Assembly: GCF_001435975.1 (NCBI RefSeq) | Contig: NZ_AYYR01000029.1 | Location: 1-64,000, forward strand | Source of the DNA: Secundilactobacillus collinoides DSM 20515 = JCM 1123 | GTDB lineage: Bacteria > Bacillota > Bacilli > Lactobacillales > Lactobacillaceae | DNA: 64,000 nucleotides | Direction: 5' to 3' | Shown: piece by piece, positions 8,124 to 20,447 of the stretch | Numbering within the stretch: the stretch's first letter is position 1 | Layout: the number at the start of each line of letters is the position of its first letter | Translations under genes and position numbers: made by a program | Notes under the pieces: generated by a model | Database searches by the model: none | The model's input: the letters and a program-made list of their open reading frames with translations, nothing else | Told to the model about the DNA's origin: nothing

Positions 8124-9199
8124 TGACAACCAAAAATTTATATCTTGATGTTCATGTGATTCAAACCGTCCCATCATCCAACATTAATCGTGACGATACA
8201 GGTGCCCCAAAGACAGCGCTTTATGGTGGCGTGACGCGTGCTCGGGTTTCCTCACAAAGTTGGAAACGTGCGGTTCGACAAGGTTTTAAAGAAGAAAATG
8301 TTTCTGCCGGAATTCGTACTAAAGAAGCCGCTAAATTATTGAAAGATGAATTGATTAAACTAGATTCAAGTTTAAGTGATGAGGATGCCACTGAAAAAAC
8401 CGCTGACCTTTTCAAGACGGCTGGCGTTAAATTAGATAAAAAAACGAACTCAACAGGTGCACTTTTACTTGTTAGTCATGGCCAAATCGAAAAATTAGCA
8501 CAGTATGCGCTGAATAACGATACTTTTGATAAAAAAGCGCTTAAGAATGTGTTAAACGGCGATCAATCTTTAGATCTCGCCTTATTTGGGCGGATGGTAG
8601 CCGATAATCCGGAACTAAATGTAGATGCATCTGCTCAGGTTGCGCATGCACTTTCAACACATGAGATCGTCCCGGAGTATGATTACTTCACGGCCTTGGA
8701 TGATCTTCAACCAGAGGATAACGCTGGTGCAGCCATGCTCGGAAGCTTGGAATTCAATTCCTCTACACTTTATCGTTACGCAAACATAAATATTAACGAA
8801 TTGGCCTACAACCTGGACCAAGACAGTGCAATCACTGGTGCAGTGTCGTTTGTGAAAGAATTTTTATTAACAATGCCGACTGGTAAGCAAAATACGTTTG
8901 CTAACAAAACGCTTCCAAGCTATGTCATGGTTAATTTGCGGACGGATACACCAGTGAACCTTGTTTCGGCTTTTGAAGAACCAGTTAAGTCAAAAGATGG
9001 TTATGTTAAAAAATCAATTCAAAAATTTGAAAAAGAGTTTGAAACCAGCCAGGATTTTGTCGATACACCAAAATTAAGTGTGGTCTTAAGTAAATTTGAT
9101 ACCAACGATGGTGACAAAGTCGCTAATGTCACTGAGCTTTTGCAAAGCGTCACCGATGGGTTAAAAAAGGCGGTGCAGGATGAAAACACTAACGATTAA
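8123..9199 (+). CDS. cas7e: Cascade backbone subunit Cas7e (Cse4/CasC)
   Basis: The crRNA-binding backbone protein, six copies per complex in known type I-E systems; 358 residues. The N-terminal region is diagnostic: LDVHVIQTVPSSNINRDD, then GGVTRARVSSQSWKRAVR. The middle contains LALFGRMVAD and the later SLEFNSSTLYRY, both typical of CasC. Start overlaps the previous stop by one base and the 3' end overlaps cas5e by 20 bases. The frame is intact. Confidence 0.96.
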   Translation: MTTKNLYLDVHVIQTVPSSNINRDDTGAPKTALYGGVTRARVSSQSWKRAVRQGFKEENVSAGIRTKEAAKLLKDELIKLDSSLSDEDATEKTADLFKTAGVKLDKKTNSTGALLLVSHGQIEKLAQYALNNDTFDKKALKNVLNGDQSLDLALFGRMVADNPELNVDASAQVAHALSTHEIVPEYDYFTALDDLQPEDNAGAAMLGSLEFNSSTLYRYANININELAYNLDQDSAITGAVSFVKEFLLTMPTGKQNTFANKTLPSYVMVNLRTDTPVNLVSAFEEPVKSKDGYVKKSIQKFEKEFETSQDFVDTPKLSVVLSKFDTNDGDKVANVTELLQSVTDGLKKAVQDENTND

Positions 9200-9893
9200 T
9201 TTCAACTCACCGTTACAATCATACGGAAATGAGGCCTCGTTTTCCCGCCGAACCTCGAGTGATTATCCTTCCAAGAGTGCGGTTATCGGAATGCTCGCTG
9301 CTGCCATGGGATACCGACGCGATGACAACCGGATCACAGCGTTGAACGATCTTAAATTTGCCGTACGAGTTGACCAGCCAGGACGAACATTGACCGATTA
9401 CCAAACAGTTGAATGGAAAAAAGGAACCCGAAAAATCACTTATCGAGACTATTTACAGGATGCCGTCTTTGTCGCAGCTGTGGGCAGTGATGATTCACAA
9501 TTGATCGACGAACTTGCGGATGCATTAAGACACCCAAAATTCCAATTGTTTTTGGGTCGCCGTGCAAATGTTCCTGCGGGTCCGTTGAAATTACACACCG
9601 TTGCTGATGAAAATCCAGTACAGGCCTTAAGTAATCTTGAGTGGCAGGCATCAACATGGTTTCAACGTCAAAAAAAAGAATCTGTTGTTAGTGTCGATTT
9701 GATTGCAGATGCCGATCTTTTACCGAAGTCTCTTCACACTAGCGGATTAGCGAAGGACAACGTGATTTCCTTTGATCAGCGTCACCGACAATTAAGTTTT
9801 CGAGCAATTGCCAGTCAAAGAATTCAGTTGACGAATCAGAGCTTTGAAAAAACGACAGCTGACACGGATCATGACGTCTTTAATATTATCTAG
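9180..9893 (+). CDS. cas5e: Cascade subunit Cas5e (CasD)
   Basis: The RAMP-fold subunit that binds the 5' handle of the crRNA; 237 residues. The N-terminus FNSPLQSYG and the following SDYPSKSAVIGMLAAAMG are typical for CasD. The ATG lies inside the end of cas7e. A strong AAAGGAGG site at the end of this gene serves the next one. No disruption seen. Confidence 0.95.
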   Translation: MKTLTINFNSPLQSYGNEASFSRRTSSDYPSKSAVIGMLAAAMGYRRDDNRITALNDLKFAVRVDQPGRTLTDYQTVEWKKGTRKITYRDYLQDAVFVAAVGSDDSQLIDELADALRHPKFQLFLGRRANVPAGPLKLHTVADENPVQALSNLEWQASTWFQRQKKESVVSVDLIADADLLPKSLHTSGLAKDNVISFDQRHRQLSFRAIASQRIQLTNQSFEKTTADTDHDVFNII

Positions 9894-9906
9894 AAAGGAG
9901 GACCCT

Positions 9907-10205
9907 ATGTTTTTATCGAGAGTTGAAAGGGCGAATAATAATCGTCAACAAATTAAGAGCTTAACTCACTTAGGTGCCTATCATGACTGGGTTGAACAGA
10001 GTTTCCCTGAAGAGATGAAACAGGGAGAGCGACTACGACATTTATGGCGACTAGACCAAATCGCTGGTCGTGAATATTTGTTGATATTAAGTCAAAACAA
10101 ACCGGATCTGCAGGCACTGTCCCGGTATGGTGTTCCTGGTACCGAAATGACGAAGAATTATGATCAGTTTTTGAATCAGTTACAACCAGATGACCAGATG
10201 AATTG

Positions 10206-10206
<1 letters not shown>
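9907..10206 (+). pseudogene. cas6e: cas6e 5' half (frameshifted or split crRNA endonuclease)
   Basis: The N-terminal 99 residues of Cas6e/Cse3, the endonuclease that cleaves type I-E pre-crRNA. The start MFLSRVE and the LTHLGAYHDWVEQ segment, including the expected catalytic histidine region, are present. The frame runs to FLNQLQPDDQMN and then hits TGA at 10204-10206, where intact relatives continue into the FRLTANP strand. That strand is encoded one frame away in the next reading frame. One missing base near 10203 would restore a single protein. The junction is TGATG, so the downstream half could be translated by re-initiation. Sequencing error, true mutation and a functional split cannot be separated here. 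Confidence 0.88.
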
Positions 10207-12440
<2,234 letters not shown>

Positions 12441-12469
12441 GAATGCTGCTATAGTGGGATTTGTTTAGT

Positions 12470-13840
12470 GTATTCCCCGCACATGCGGGGGTGATCCCTG
12501 CTGATTGCCAGCACGGGGATGTGATGACGGGTATTCCCCGCACATGCGGGGGTGATCCCTCACCAGCTGTCAATTTGAGTTTCCGTGTGACGTATTCCCC
12601 GCACATGCGGGGGTGATCCCTGCCAGCGACCGTTGCAGAAACGTGATGAGGTGTATTCCCCGCACATGCGGGGGTGATCCTTTCATTTGGCGTTGCAGTG
12701 GTTGTCGCGGGGCGTATTCCCCGCACATGCGGGGGTGATCCATCAGAAAGCCGGTGCCGATGGTGACTAAGAGAGTATTCCCCGCACATGCGGGGGTGAT
12801 CCTATATAAAGTGTCGAAAGGGACAAGGAAACAAAGTATTTCCCGCACATGCGGGGGTGATCCTCTAACCGCTTAAAACTGTGTCTACCCATTTTGGTAT
12901 TCCCCGCACATGCGGGGGTGATCCTATGCACGACACACGCACACGTATTTCAACGTTGTATTCCCCGCACATGCGGGGGTGATCCCTGAGCAACATTCAT
13001 TTCGTCCCGATACAGGGCGTATTCCCCGCACATGCGGGGGTGATCCTCGATCAAGGACGATGTCTTTACTATGCCAGTGGTATTCCCCGCACATGCGGGG
13101 GTGATCCTGCAATAACGGCATGCCTGAAATCACGTACATGGTATTCCCCGCACATGCGGGGGTGATCCCATTTCGACCGATATTGCCTGTGTCACCATCG
13201 AGTATTCCCCGCACATGCGGGGGTGATCCTGCCTTGCGTATACAAAGTCGCGTTTGAGAAATGTATTCCCCGCACATGCGGGGGTGATCCTACACCTATC
13301 TTGATGCTGTGGAAGCTGACTTTGTATTCCCCGCACATGCGGGGGTGATCCCATCGCCGATAGTGGTAGTGTCATTGTCTTTAGGTATTCCCCGCACATG
13401 CGGGGGTGATCCTTAACAATCGAACCACCATTGACTGATAAGCCTGTATTCCCCGCACATGCGGGGGTGATCCCCGACGTATCACGAGCTCGTGGTGGCG
13501 TCTCGTGTATTCCCCGCACATGCGGGGGTGATCCTTACGACCGGCGAGATTATGAACCGCCTCACGAGTATTCCCCGCACATGCGGGGGTGATCCCCGCG
13601 TTCAACAGAACTGGTCGTGACAGTCGTTGTATTCCCCGCACATGCGGGGGTGATCCCAGTACGGCATGGACGGTATGCTCAACCTCGATGTATTCCCCGC
13701 ACATGCGGGGGTGATCCTGATTGAGTGACCTTGGTCGACTTAGTGACAGGGTATTCCCCGCACATGCGGGGGTGATCCCATGCAGCAGAATGCGTCTCAC
13801 ATTACCCCTATAGTATTCTCCCGCACATGCGGGGTATGGG
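12470..13840 (+). CRISPR. CRISPR array 2, type I-E, 23 repeats / 22 spacers
   Basis: 28-base repeats identical to array 1 except for the loop pair CA (GCACATGC instead of GCATGTGC). Starts run every 61 bases from 12470 to 13751, then a degenerate terminal repeat at 13813 (GTATTCTCCCGCACATGCGG). One internal variant (12836) has GTATTTCCC. Spacers are 33 bases, 34 in the last. 21 of 22 spacers begin with C or T; the exception follows the repeat at 12714. Leader is on the left, next to cas2. Confidence 0.97.
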
Positions 13841-14266
13841 TGGCAAGGTTAAGCTTGATAGTCATCCGAGTGTTTTCTGTTATGTTCGGTGTTGTTGCTG
13901 ATGTAGTATTCATTAATACCTACAGTGGTTAAAAGAGTGAGATGGTTGTGAAAAAATCTGACCTTTATTTAATGCTCTAAGTAACTGTTAGTATCGATAA
14001 GAGATAAAAGTTCATTATATTGAAATATTTAAATCGTTTCCGGATTTTTTACCATCAAAATAGAGACGAATCAATACGTACTAGTATGATTGAGGCATCT
14101 TATAACAATTGGTCATAGATTAATATTAACTTTTATATATAAATTAATTCTAATAGATGATAAGCTAATATATAAGAAATAAAACCCACAAAAATAATTG
14201 AGATGACAAACATTGACACCAAATAAAGAATTTGAGTATACAAAATTAAAGTTAGGAAAATACGGA
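13841..14266. other. AT-rich gap between array 2 and mrr
   Basis: No gene found. It contains a small hairpin at about 13902-13922 (GTAGTATT...AATACCTAC) beyond the array, and an imperfect direct repeat at 13986-14021 that recurs downstream of mrr. Confidence 0.5.
13986..14021 (+). repeat. Imperfect direct repeat flanking mrr, left copy
   Basis: TGTTAGTATCGAT followed by ATTATATT 15 bases later. The same two blocks in the same order occur at 15536-15568. Weaker similarity (GGTTGT...ATCTG) extends to the left of both copies. Confidence 0.55.
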
Positions 14267-15199
14267 ATGCCAACTTGGGATGGTTTAATTGGCGTAACGA
14301 TTGAATTAGCGCTAACACAGAAAGAATGGAAATCAAAGGAACTTCAAGTAGTTGTTTCAGATTATTTGAACTTGCCAGATAGACTGCGAAACCTTAAGTC
14401 TGAAAAATATCCCGATGATTCAGTGATTGAAGGTAGAGTGAGCTGGGCATTATCAGACAGTGCAATTGCTGGACTCTTCATTCGTCCAAAGCGAGGTATC
14501 TACCAGGTTACCGAGTTGGGAAAACAATTATTTAATCAATACGGATATCAGTTGGACGCAAAAATTATTCATAGTCAGCCGAATTATCAAGCTCATTTGA
14601 AAGAGATGAAAAAACGTAAATCGACCGGAAATAATAATGTCGCACCAAATGAGAAGCAGCCGGGACAACCTCTTTCCTCAACCGCAAATGCTATCAATGA
14701 AGTTGAAAAAACAATCTTTGACCATAATCAAAAAATTGCGGATGAATTACTCACTCGCATAAGAGAAGCTGATCCCAAGTTTTTCGAGCACTTGGTGGTT
14801 AATCTCCTTGTTAAAATGGGTTATAAAGGTGTGAATGGCACTTCAATCGTTACTCCAAGCACTCATGATGGGGGTATAGACGGTGTTATTAATCAAGATG
14901 CACTTGGGACAAGCACCGTGTACATTCAGGCTAAGCGTTATCAGGCTGCCAATATTGTTCAACGTCCTGCCATTGATGCTTTTTATGGTGCGTTATCTCG
15001 TGAACACGCTGATCGTGGTGTTTTTATTACAACTTCAAGTTTTTCAGAACAGGCCAAAGTCACTGCGAAATCTTTTTCAATTGTGCTAATTGATGGTTTG
15101 GAATTGACTGATTTAATGTTGCAATTTCAAGTCGGTGTTCAAGTTAAAAGACACTACGATTTGTTTACAATTGATGAGGACTATTTTGAAATTGAATAA
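14267..15199 (+). CDS. mrr: Mrr-type restriction endonuclease
   Basis: A type IV-like restriction enzyme of about 310 residues; family members cut modified foreign DNA. The N-terminal winged-helix domain begins MPTWDGLIG and includes VIEGRVSWALSDSA and RGIYQVTELG. The C-terminal Mrr catalytic domain has FFEHLVVNLLVKMGY, the acidic THDGGIDG, and VYIQAKRY (Q-x-K), then AFYGALSREHADRGVFITT. The frame stays open upstream to a TTG at 14213, but that start has no ribosome binding site. The ATG at 14267 has AGGA eight bases before it and lines up with the beginning of Escherichia coli Mrr. It sits next to the CRISPR locus, so this is a defence cluster. Confidence 0.9.
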   Translation: MPTWDGLIGVTIELALTQKEWKSKELQVVVSDYLNLPDRLRNLKSEKYPDDSVIEGRVSWALSDSAIAGLFIRPKRGIYQVTELGKQLFNQYGYQLDAKIIHSQPNYQAHLKEMKKRKSTGNNNVAPNEKQPGQPLSSTANAINEVEKTIFDHNQKIADELLTRIREADPKFFEHLVVNLLVKMGYKGVNGTSIVTPSTHDGGIDGVINQDALGTSTVYIQAKRYQAANIVQRPAIDAFYGALSREHADRGVFITTSSFSEQAKVTAKSFSIVLIDGLELTDLMLQFQVGVQVKRHYDLFTIDEDYFEIE

Positions 15200-15321
15200 T
15201 ATTTTGGCTTTAAAGTGGACGATAAATTCTATTAGCAAATAATCCTATGCATGACGCATCTCAAGTACTTGGCAAACAGTCTCCCATCCAGTATCTTAGC
15301 TATTTCAGAGGAGAAAAAATT

Positions 15322-15424
15322 ATGCAATTATGGGGATAACTAATAGCAGAATGTGAAAAGCTATCAATGCCGCAACGAATTCTAGCGTAGGCCACCTCGT
15401 TATTCGTGAAACAGTCTCACGATG
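15322..15424 (+). pseudogene. Decayed XRE-type regulator remnant, copy 1
   Basis: After a good ribosome binding site (AGAGGAG) the ATG opens a frame closed after five codons. The following bases align with the XRE remnant at 15693-15796: ATGCAATTA, GAAAAGCT, CCGCAACG, TAGCG, CGTGAAACAGTCTCACG versus their counterparts in copy 2. Only the DNA-binding half is recognisable. It is too degenerate to be a gene. Confidence 0.6.
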
Positions 15425-15535
15425 AAAAACCGGTACAACCTGTCCAGACCTAAAATATTCAAAACACTTTAAAATGAGATTTGGTTGTTATAAAATGAAA
15501 ATATGATCTGGCATTCATCTAAAGTTTTAGTTGGG

Positions 15536-15568
15536 TGTTAGTATCGATGAGGTTAAATTGATTATATT
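15536..15568 (+). repeat. Imperfect direct repeat flanking mrr, right copy
   Basis: TGTTAGTATCGAT and ATTATATT, partner of 13986-14021. Together they bracket mrr and the first XRE remnant (about 1.55 kb). Confidence 0.55.
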
Positions 15569-15571
15569 AAG

Positions 15572-15606
15572 GCCGGCTGTATTTGTTAAGAATACGACCG
15601 GTTTTT
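15572..15606 (+). terminator. Rho-independent terminator
   Basis: Stem CCGGCTGTATT / AATACGACCGG followed by TTTTT. It would end transcription running out of the mrr region. Confidence 0.7.
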
Positions 15607-15681
15607 CCGTGTAACACATTCTCCGTATCACTCTAGTTGGTTGGTCAACTATCGCAAATCCCGTACCGTAGTTACTGCAGA

Positions 15682-15966
15682 ATGGAAGAAATCATGCAAT
15701 TAGAGGAACAACTAAAAACGCAACGCGAAAGGCTCCAAATGACGCAACGGGATTTAGCGGAAAAGCACCACGTCACCCGCGAAACGGTTTCACGCTAACG
15801 TAATAGGATAGGACTAGATACGCTGTTCGACATCAGCGTCATCCTGTCTATCTCACTAGACAATCTACTAAAGGGCAATGACGCCAAGCCGGTCACGCAA
15901 ATCAGCAATGTTCCAAAACTGATTCGAGCACGGATGAGCGATTACATTACCTATCGACAAGCATAA
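15682..15966 (+). pseudogene. XRE-family HTH regulator, disrupted by an in-frame stop (copy 2)
   Basis: The ATG frame gives a clear XRE helix-turn-helix: LKTQRERLQMTQRDLAEKH, then HVTRETVSR. TAA follows at 15796 where relatives carry WENGR. The same frame continues past the stop with a typical second half, LDTLFDISVILSISLDNLL, and ends at 15966. Three or four codons after the stop are also missing compared with the usual spacing. The gene is therefore broken by a stop plus a small deletion. Its neighbour at 15322 is an older copy of the same type. Confidence 0.75.
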
Positions 15967-16010
15967 TGTCTGACTGAAATCATCTTGGCATCCATTTTAA
16001 TCGCCAAACA

Positions 16011-16049
16011 AAAAACGGCAGGTCCCGCAAACAGGGGCCTGTCGTTTTT
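16011..16049. terminator. Bidirectional terminator downstream of tal
   Basis: AAAAACGGCAGGTCCC pairs with GGGGCCTGTCGTTTTT with two mismatched or wobble positions. The A and T runs allow use on either strand. It ends the tkt-tal transcript. Confidence 0.8.
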
Positions 16050-16107
16050 CGTAGTTATCTTACAAAGGCAAATCCATTACTCGGGCTCAGCTATAAACCC
16101 CAATAAT

Positions 16108-16830
16108 CTAATCTAAAATGTGTAACCCGGTTGCTTTGATGTCGGCCTCGAAGCCCTTCACCGTGTTCATTGTGACTTCGTCGCCAGTCTGGCCAAAATG
16201 TGAAACAAGCTTGGCGATGATTGCCGGCGGAACCGTAATGATGTCCACGCCTGCTTCCTGGGCTTGATAGATGTTGTTGATCTCCCGGGTACTTGCCCAC
16301 AAGAGTTCAACTTCATCGCGTTTGGCGGTCAGGGCAGCACTCTCGGCTACAAATGGCCGCGGGTCGGCGCCAGTGTCCGCAACCCGGCCAACAAAGATCG
16401 ACACGATGCTTTGGGTGCCGGGTTCGATGGCTGCCAGACTTTCTGCTACTTGGTCAGTGGTGGCGATGGCGGTCACGTTGACCTGTACGCCGGCAGCGGT
16501 CAGGTTGTGGATCAGTTCAGCAGTGGACTGACCGTCTGTGGTGCGAATCGGCACCTTTACGTAGACGTTTTTGCCTAAATCGTGTAACAAATGGGCCTCT
16601 TTTTCCATGGTTGGGAAGTCGTTACTGAAGACTTCGAAGGAAATCGGTTCATCTGGGAACGTCGCAACAGTTTTCTTTGCGAATTCCAGGTAGTTGGTGA
16701 CACCAGCCTTTTTAAGCAGGCTAGGGTTCGTGGTGAAGCCGGTGACAAAGTCGTTTTTGTTGATGGCCTGCATGTCGCCCAAATCAGCACCATCGGAATA
16801 GATTTTAATTTTGAATGTAGGTGTAGCCAC
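16108..16830 (-). CDS. tal: Transaldolase / fructose-6-phosphate aldolase family protein
   Basis: A small TalC/FSA-type transaldolase of 240 residues for the non-oxidative pentose phosphate pathway. Key features are GFTTNPSLLKKAGV at about 31-44 and the Schiff-base lysine in VYVKVPI (K92). VNVTAIAT, SIFVGRVADTGADPR and the C-terminal TVPPAIIAKL complete the barrel. The start is GTG, two bases after the transketolase stop, with AGAGAGGGG inside the end of tkt as ribosome binding site. Co-translation with transketolase fits a shared sugar-phosphate role. Whether it acts as transaldolase or aldolase is not decided by sequence. Confidence 0.92.
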   Translation of the reverse strand: MATPTFKIKIYSDGADLGDMQAINKNDFVTGFTTNPSLLKKAGVTNYLEFAKKTVATFPDEPISFEVFSNDFPTMEKEAHLLHDLGKNVYVKVPIRTTDGQSTAELIHNLTAAGVQVNVTAIATTDQVAESLAAIEPGTQSIVSIFVGRVADTGADPRPFVAESAALTAKRDEVELLWASTREINNIYQAQEAGVDIITVPPAIIAKLVSHFGQTGDEVTMNTVKGFEADIKATGLHILD

Positions 16831-16832
16831 AA

Positions 16833-18854
16833 TTATTGCCCCTCTCTAACTGACTGTTTTTCGGAAACGAGACTCAGGAACGCGTCAGCAGTATTTTCGG
16901 GTGTGATACCGAAGCTGTCGATGATGGTTTGCGGATTGCCGGACTCGCCAAAGCGGTTGTTGATGCCCAGAGCGATTCCGCTTAACCCAACGTAGTGTTC
17001 CCAGCCCATGGTCGTGCCTAACTCAATGGAGACCCGTTTTGTGACGGCTGACGGCAGGACAGATTCCTTGTATTCAGCTGACTGGGCGTCGAAGAGTTCA
17101 AAGGATGGCATCGAAACCACCGAGACATCGTGACCCTGTTCGCGCAGCTGTGTTTGAGCAGCAATCGCCACGTGAACTTCAGAACCAGTGGCAATCAAGA
17201 TACCTTCTGGAACGTCACCCTTGGCAGGAGAGAGCACATAACCGCCGTGCTTAACCCCTTCATCGGCTAACGTTTCTGTCAGTGGCAGGGTCGGTAAGTC
17301 CTGACGAGAAAGCACCAGAATAGTTGGCGTGTTCGAGGCAGCTAAGGCAACCCGCCATGCCGCCGTTGTTTCGTTGGTGTCGGCTGGCCGGATGACGTTT
17401 ACGTTCGGCATTGCCCGGAAACTCATCAGATGTTCGATAGGTTCGTGGGTCGGGCCGTCTTCGCCAACAGCAACGGAGTCGTGGGTGAAGATGTAGGTGG
17501 CTGGAATCTGTTGGATGGCAGCTAATCGAATGGCGGCTCTCATGTAGTCTGAAAAGACGAAGAACGTGCTGGCAAAAGCGTGGATCCCGCCATGCAGAAT
17601 CATGCCGTTAACAGCGGTTGCTTCACCGAATTCGCGGACACCAAACCAGATGTTTTGCCCGGCTGGGGCGTTGGCCTCGTATGCCGTTGCCGTTTTAATA
17701 TTCGTTTTATTTGAGGCAAATAAGTCAGCGGAACCACCCCAGAAGCTTGGCAGTTGCTGAGAGATGGCGCCGATGATCCGTTGGCTGGTGTTCCGCCCGG
17801 ATTCCTTTTCGCCAACGTGACTCACAGGCAAATCCAGATCGAAGTGAACTGGTTTGAACCCGTTCAAGAACCGCTCAGCCAGCTCAGGGAACTGCCGGGT
17901 GTATTCGTCAAACAGATTGGTCCAGTCGGCTTCGGCATCGATGCCGCGGTTCTTGACGTTTGATTTGAAGTTGTCGGTCACGTCTTCGGGTACTTCAAAT
18001 GGGGCGTAATGCCAACCCAGTGCTTCGCGAGTAGCCGCCATGTTGGCTTCGCCCAGCGGCTTGCCATGCACGGTGTTCGTACCTGCGACCGGGGAGCCGA
18101 AGCCGATGATCGTTTTAACATCGATCAGGGTCGGTTGGTTCGGGTTAGCCTTGGCCGTTTCAATCGCAGCGTTGATTTCAGCCACATTGTTGCCATCGGC
18201 CACGTGGAGCACTTGCCAGTCGTAAGCTTCAAAACGTTCGGCGACGTTTTCGGTGAACGCCATACTAGTTGGGCCATCGAGAGAAATGTTGTTGTCATCA
18301 TAGAACACGATGAGTTTGCCGAGTTTCAAATGGCCCGCTAAACTTGCGGATTCGTGTGAGACGCCTTCCATCAGGTCGCCGTCGCCAGAAATGACGTAAG
18401 TGTAGTGGTCCATAATGTTGAAGCCCGGTTGGTTGTACTGGGCAGCCAGATGGTTTTCAGCCATCGCCATCCCAACCGCCATCCCAAGGCCTTGACCAAG
18501 TGGGCCAGTGGTTGCTTCAACACCATCGACGATCCCGTATTCGGGGTGACCTGGTGTCTTGGATTGGAACTGCCGGAACTGTTTGAGGTCTTCAATAGAA
18601 AGATTGAAGCCAGACAGGTGCAGCAGGCTGTACAGCAATGCAGAACCGTGGCCGGCAGAAAGTACAAACCGGTCTCGGTTGACCCACTTTTGATCAGTGG
18701 GGTTAATGTTTAAATGTTTTGTCCATAATGTGTAAGCCATCGGGGCAACTCCTAATGGGAGACCCGGGTGACCTGAATTGGCCTTTTCAATCATATCAAC
18801 GCTCAAAAAACGTAAGGCATTGATTGATCTTTGGTCTAGGCTGTTGTTTTGCAT
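16833..18854 (-). CDS. tkt: Transketolase
   Basis: A thiamine diphosphate-dependent transketolase of 673 residues, transferring two-carbon units between sugar phosphates in the cytosol. Landmarks are the N-terminal [11 protein letters not shown], the TPP-binding GDGDLMEG with the N-rich end DDNNISLDG, and [19 protein letters not shown] in the pyrimidine domain. The length is normal. It is the first gene of a two-gene operon with tal and is preceded by an 815-base gap to glpF, transcribed in the opposite direction. Confidence 0.97.
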   Translation of the reverse strand: MQNNSLDQRSINALRFLSVDMIEKANSGHPGLPLGVAPMAYTLWTKHLNINPTDQKWVNRDRFVLSAGHGSALLYSLLHLSGFNLSIEDLKQFRQFQSKTPGHPEYGIVDGVEATTGPLGQGLGMAVGMAMAENHLAAQYNQPGFNIMDHYTYVISGDGDLMEGVSHESASLAGHLKLGKLIVFYDDNNISLDGPTSMAFTENVAERFEAYDWQVLHVADGNNVAEINAAIETAKANPNQPTLIDVKTIIGFGSPVAGTNTVHGKPLGEANMAATREALGWHYAPFEVPEDVTDNFKSNVKNRGIDAEADWTNLFDEYTRQFPELAERFLNGFKPVHFDLDLPVSHVGEKESGRNTSQRIIGAISQQLPSFWGGSADLFASNKTNIKTATAYEANAPAGQNIWFGVREFGEATAVNGMILHGGIHAFASTFFVFSDYMRAAIRLAAIQQIPATYIFTHDSVAVGEDGPTHEPIEHLMSFRAMPNVNVIRPADTNETTAAWRVALAASNTPTILVLSRQDLPTLPLTETLADEGVKHGGYVLSPAKGDVPEGILIATGSEVHVAIAAQTQLREQGHDVSVVSMPSFELFDAQSAEYKESVLPSAVTKRVSIELGTTMGWEHYVGLSGIALGINNRFGESGNPQTIIDSFGITPENTADAFLSLVSEKQSVREGQ

Positions 18855-19585
18855 GTAATCACGCTCCTATGTCCAGAAAATATACGGTATTTTGAGCAGA
18901 CTGTCAACTCTCGAACTCTAAATGGTATACCTGAAAATTTTGACGTTTTCAGTTGTCCAAATCGGTTATTGCGAGTTATGAAAACAACGCATAAAAGGGA
19001 ATGAAGCGCTGTCTTCAAAAACAAGTCTGGTATTCTTCTGAAAGGCATAGGTAATGCGTCGAAAGACTGAAACAAATTTCATTTCTGATTTATTTTTAAA
19101 TCAACAATGATGGGAAAATTCATTGTAATTATCAAGCAAACTTGTTATGAAAGCTGATAACACACGGGAAGTGGGAATACTTCTCTGGGAATGTTGATGA
19201 CTGTTTTCAGCAATTTTCATAAGCATTACAAGATATTAAAACAATTTAATGAAATTATTTGTAAAGTTTAATTGTACTATACGCGATTTGCCTGAAAAAA
19301 GCGAGGAACTGGGTCAAAAAAATTAGAGAAGTTTCGAATACGCTTAGAAACGCTGTGAAGTTTATGGTCAGTTGTATAACTAGTCCGGATTTTTGAACAG
19401 ATGGTCCGCATATTTTTAAATGGTCTACCTCATTATTTGAGCTAAACTATGAATTGAATGTCATGCGATACTTATTAAAAAAGAGCGGAATATTTCTGCT
19501 TAAACCGGTTAAATTCGGTTAAATGGCAGTGATGAAGCTTAAAAAAAAAACTCACAATAGCATTTTTATATCGTAAACGAGTATT
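18855..19585. other. Long intergenic region between tkt and glpF
   Basis: AT-rich and without a convincing gene. It must hold the tkt promoter near 18900, but no strong hexamer pair stands out. A short direct repeat CGGTTAAA occurs twice near 19508-19525. Nothing else could be assigned. Confidence 0.4.
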
Positions 19586-19615
19586 TTGTTGCCCTGAAAC
19601 CGCTTTTATTATGCT
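19586..19615 (+). promoter_or_regulatory. glpF promoter with embedded cre-like site
   Basis: TTGTTG (19586-19591), an 18-base spacer, then TATGCT (19610-19615). TGAAACCGCTTTTA at 19595-19608 lies between the hexamers and matches the CcpA cre consensus except for one 3' position. Carbon catabolite repression of glycerol uptake would make sense. Transcription would start near 19622, which excludes the upstream ATG at 19619. Confidence 0.55.
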
Positions 19616-19669
19616 AAAATGGTCACAGCTTATGTTGGGTCAATACTAATTGAAAAGTGGGTGTTCGTG

Positions 19670-20377
19670 ATGAACGGGTTTATTGGTGAATTTTTCGGCA
19701 CGATGATTTTGATTCTGTTAGGTGCCGGAACTGGAGCGGGGATCAATTTGAATAAGACGTACGCGAAAGGATCGGGCTGGCTCTTTGTCAGTCTTTCCTG
19801 GGGCATGGCCGTGACGATGGGCGTCTATGTTGCTGGCGTTTTGGGCTCGCAGGGTCATTTAAATCCTGCAGTTACAATTCCCTACGCCATTTTCGGGCTG
19901 CTACCGTGGCATGACGTGGTACCGTATTTATTAGGCCAATTTTTGGGTGCTTTTGTCGGCGCAGCGTTAGTCATCATTCAATTTCGGCCACATTTTAAGG
20001 CGAGTCCGGATGAGGCTGCCGGAAATTCAGTCGGTATTTTTGCCACACGGCCAGCCATTAATTCGCCGTTGTTTAACCTGATTTCTGAAATTATTGCCAC
20101 CTTTGCGTTTGTCTTTATTCTATTAAATCTAGGGAATTTTACTCAGGGACTGAAACCGTTCATTGTTGGATTGCTGATTATGGTCGTTGGTACCGGCCTT
20201 GGGACCACCACCGGGTTCGCATTGAACCCTGCTCGTGACTGGGGTCCCCGACTGGCCTACACGATTTTACCAGTGCCGCATAAGGGCAGTGGTGAATGGG
20301 GTTATGCCTGGGTACCGATGTGCGGACCGCTGATTGGCGGGTTTATTGCCACTGGTTTGGAAACCCTGCTTAAGTAA
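19670..20377 (+). CDS. glpF: Aquaglyceroporin (glycerol uptake facilitator)
   Basis: A MIP-family channel of 235 residues with six membrane helices. The two pore motifs are GHLNPAVT (NPA at 65-67) and ALNPARD (186-190). The aspartate after the second NPAR is typical of glycerol facilitators rather than water-only channels. The frame stays open back to 19619, but the promoter position and the hydrophobic MNGFIGEFFG start favour 19670. No glycerol kinase is adjacent. The next gene begins 70 bases later, and only a short ACCGGC/GCCGGT hairpin lies between. Confidence 0.9.
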   Translation: MNGFIGEFFGTMILILLGAGTGAGINLNKTYAKGSGWLFVSLSWGMAVTMGVYVAGVLGSQGHLNPAVTIPYAIFGLLPWHDVVPYLLGQFLGAFVGAALVIIQFRPHFKASPDEAAGNSVGIFATRPAINSPLFNLISEIIATFAFVFILLNLGNFTQGLKPFIVGLLIMVVGTGLGTTTGFALNPARDWGPRLAYTILPVPHKGSGEWGYAWVPMCGPLIGGFIATGLETLLK

Positions 20378-20447
20378 CTTTACGGCAGTATAATGAGAGT
20401 GACTCTAAATTTCACCGGCGTTGCCGGTTTGAAAAGGAAGTGGAACC

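Noticed and set aside
14213-14266. TTG start for mrr
   Set aside because: No ribosome binding site; the ATG at 14267 is better spaced and matches the family start.
16264-16578. Several frames opposite tal and tkt
   Set aside because: Shadows of highly expressed genes with strong codon bias; no independent start signals.
19619-19669. Upstream start for the glycerol facilitator
   Set aside because: The predicted transcript begins near 19622, after this ATG.
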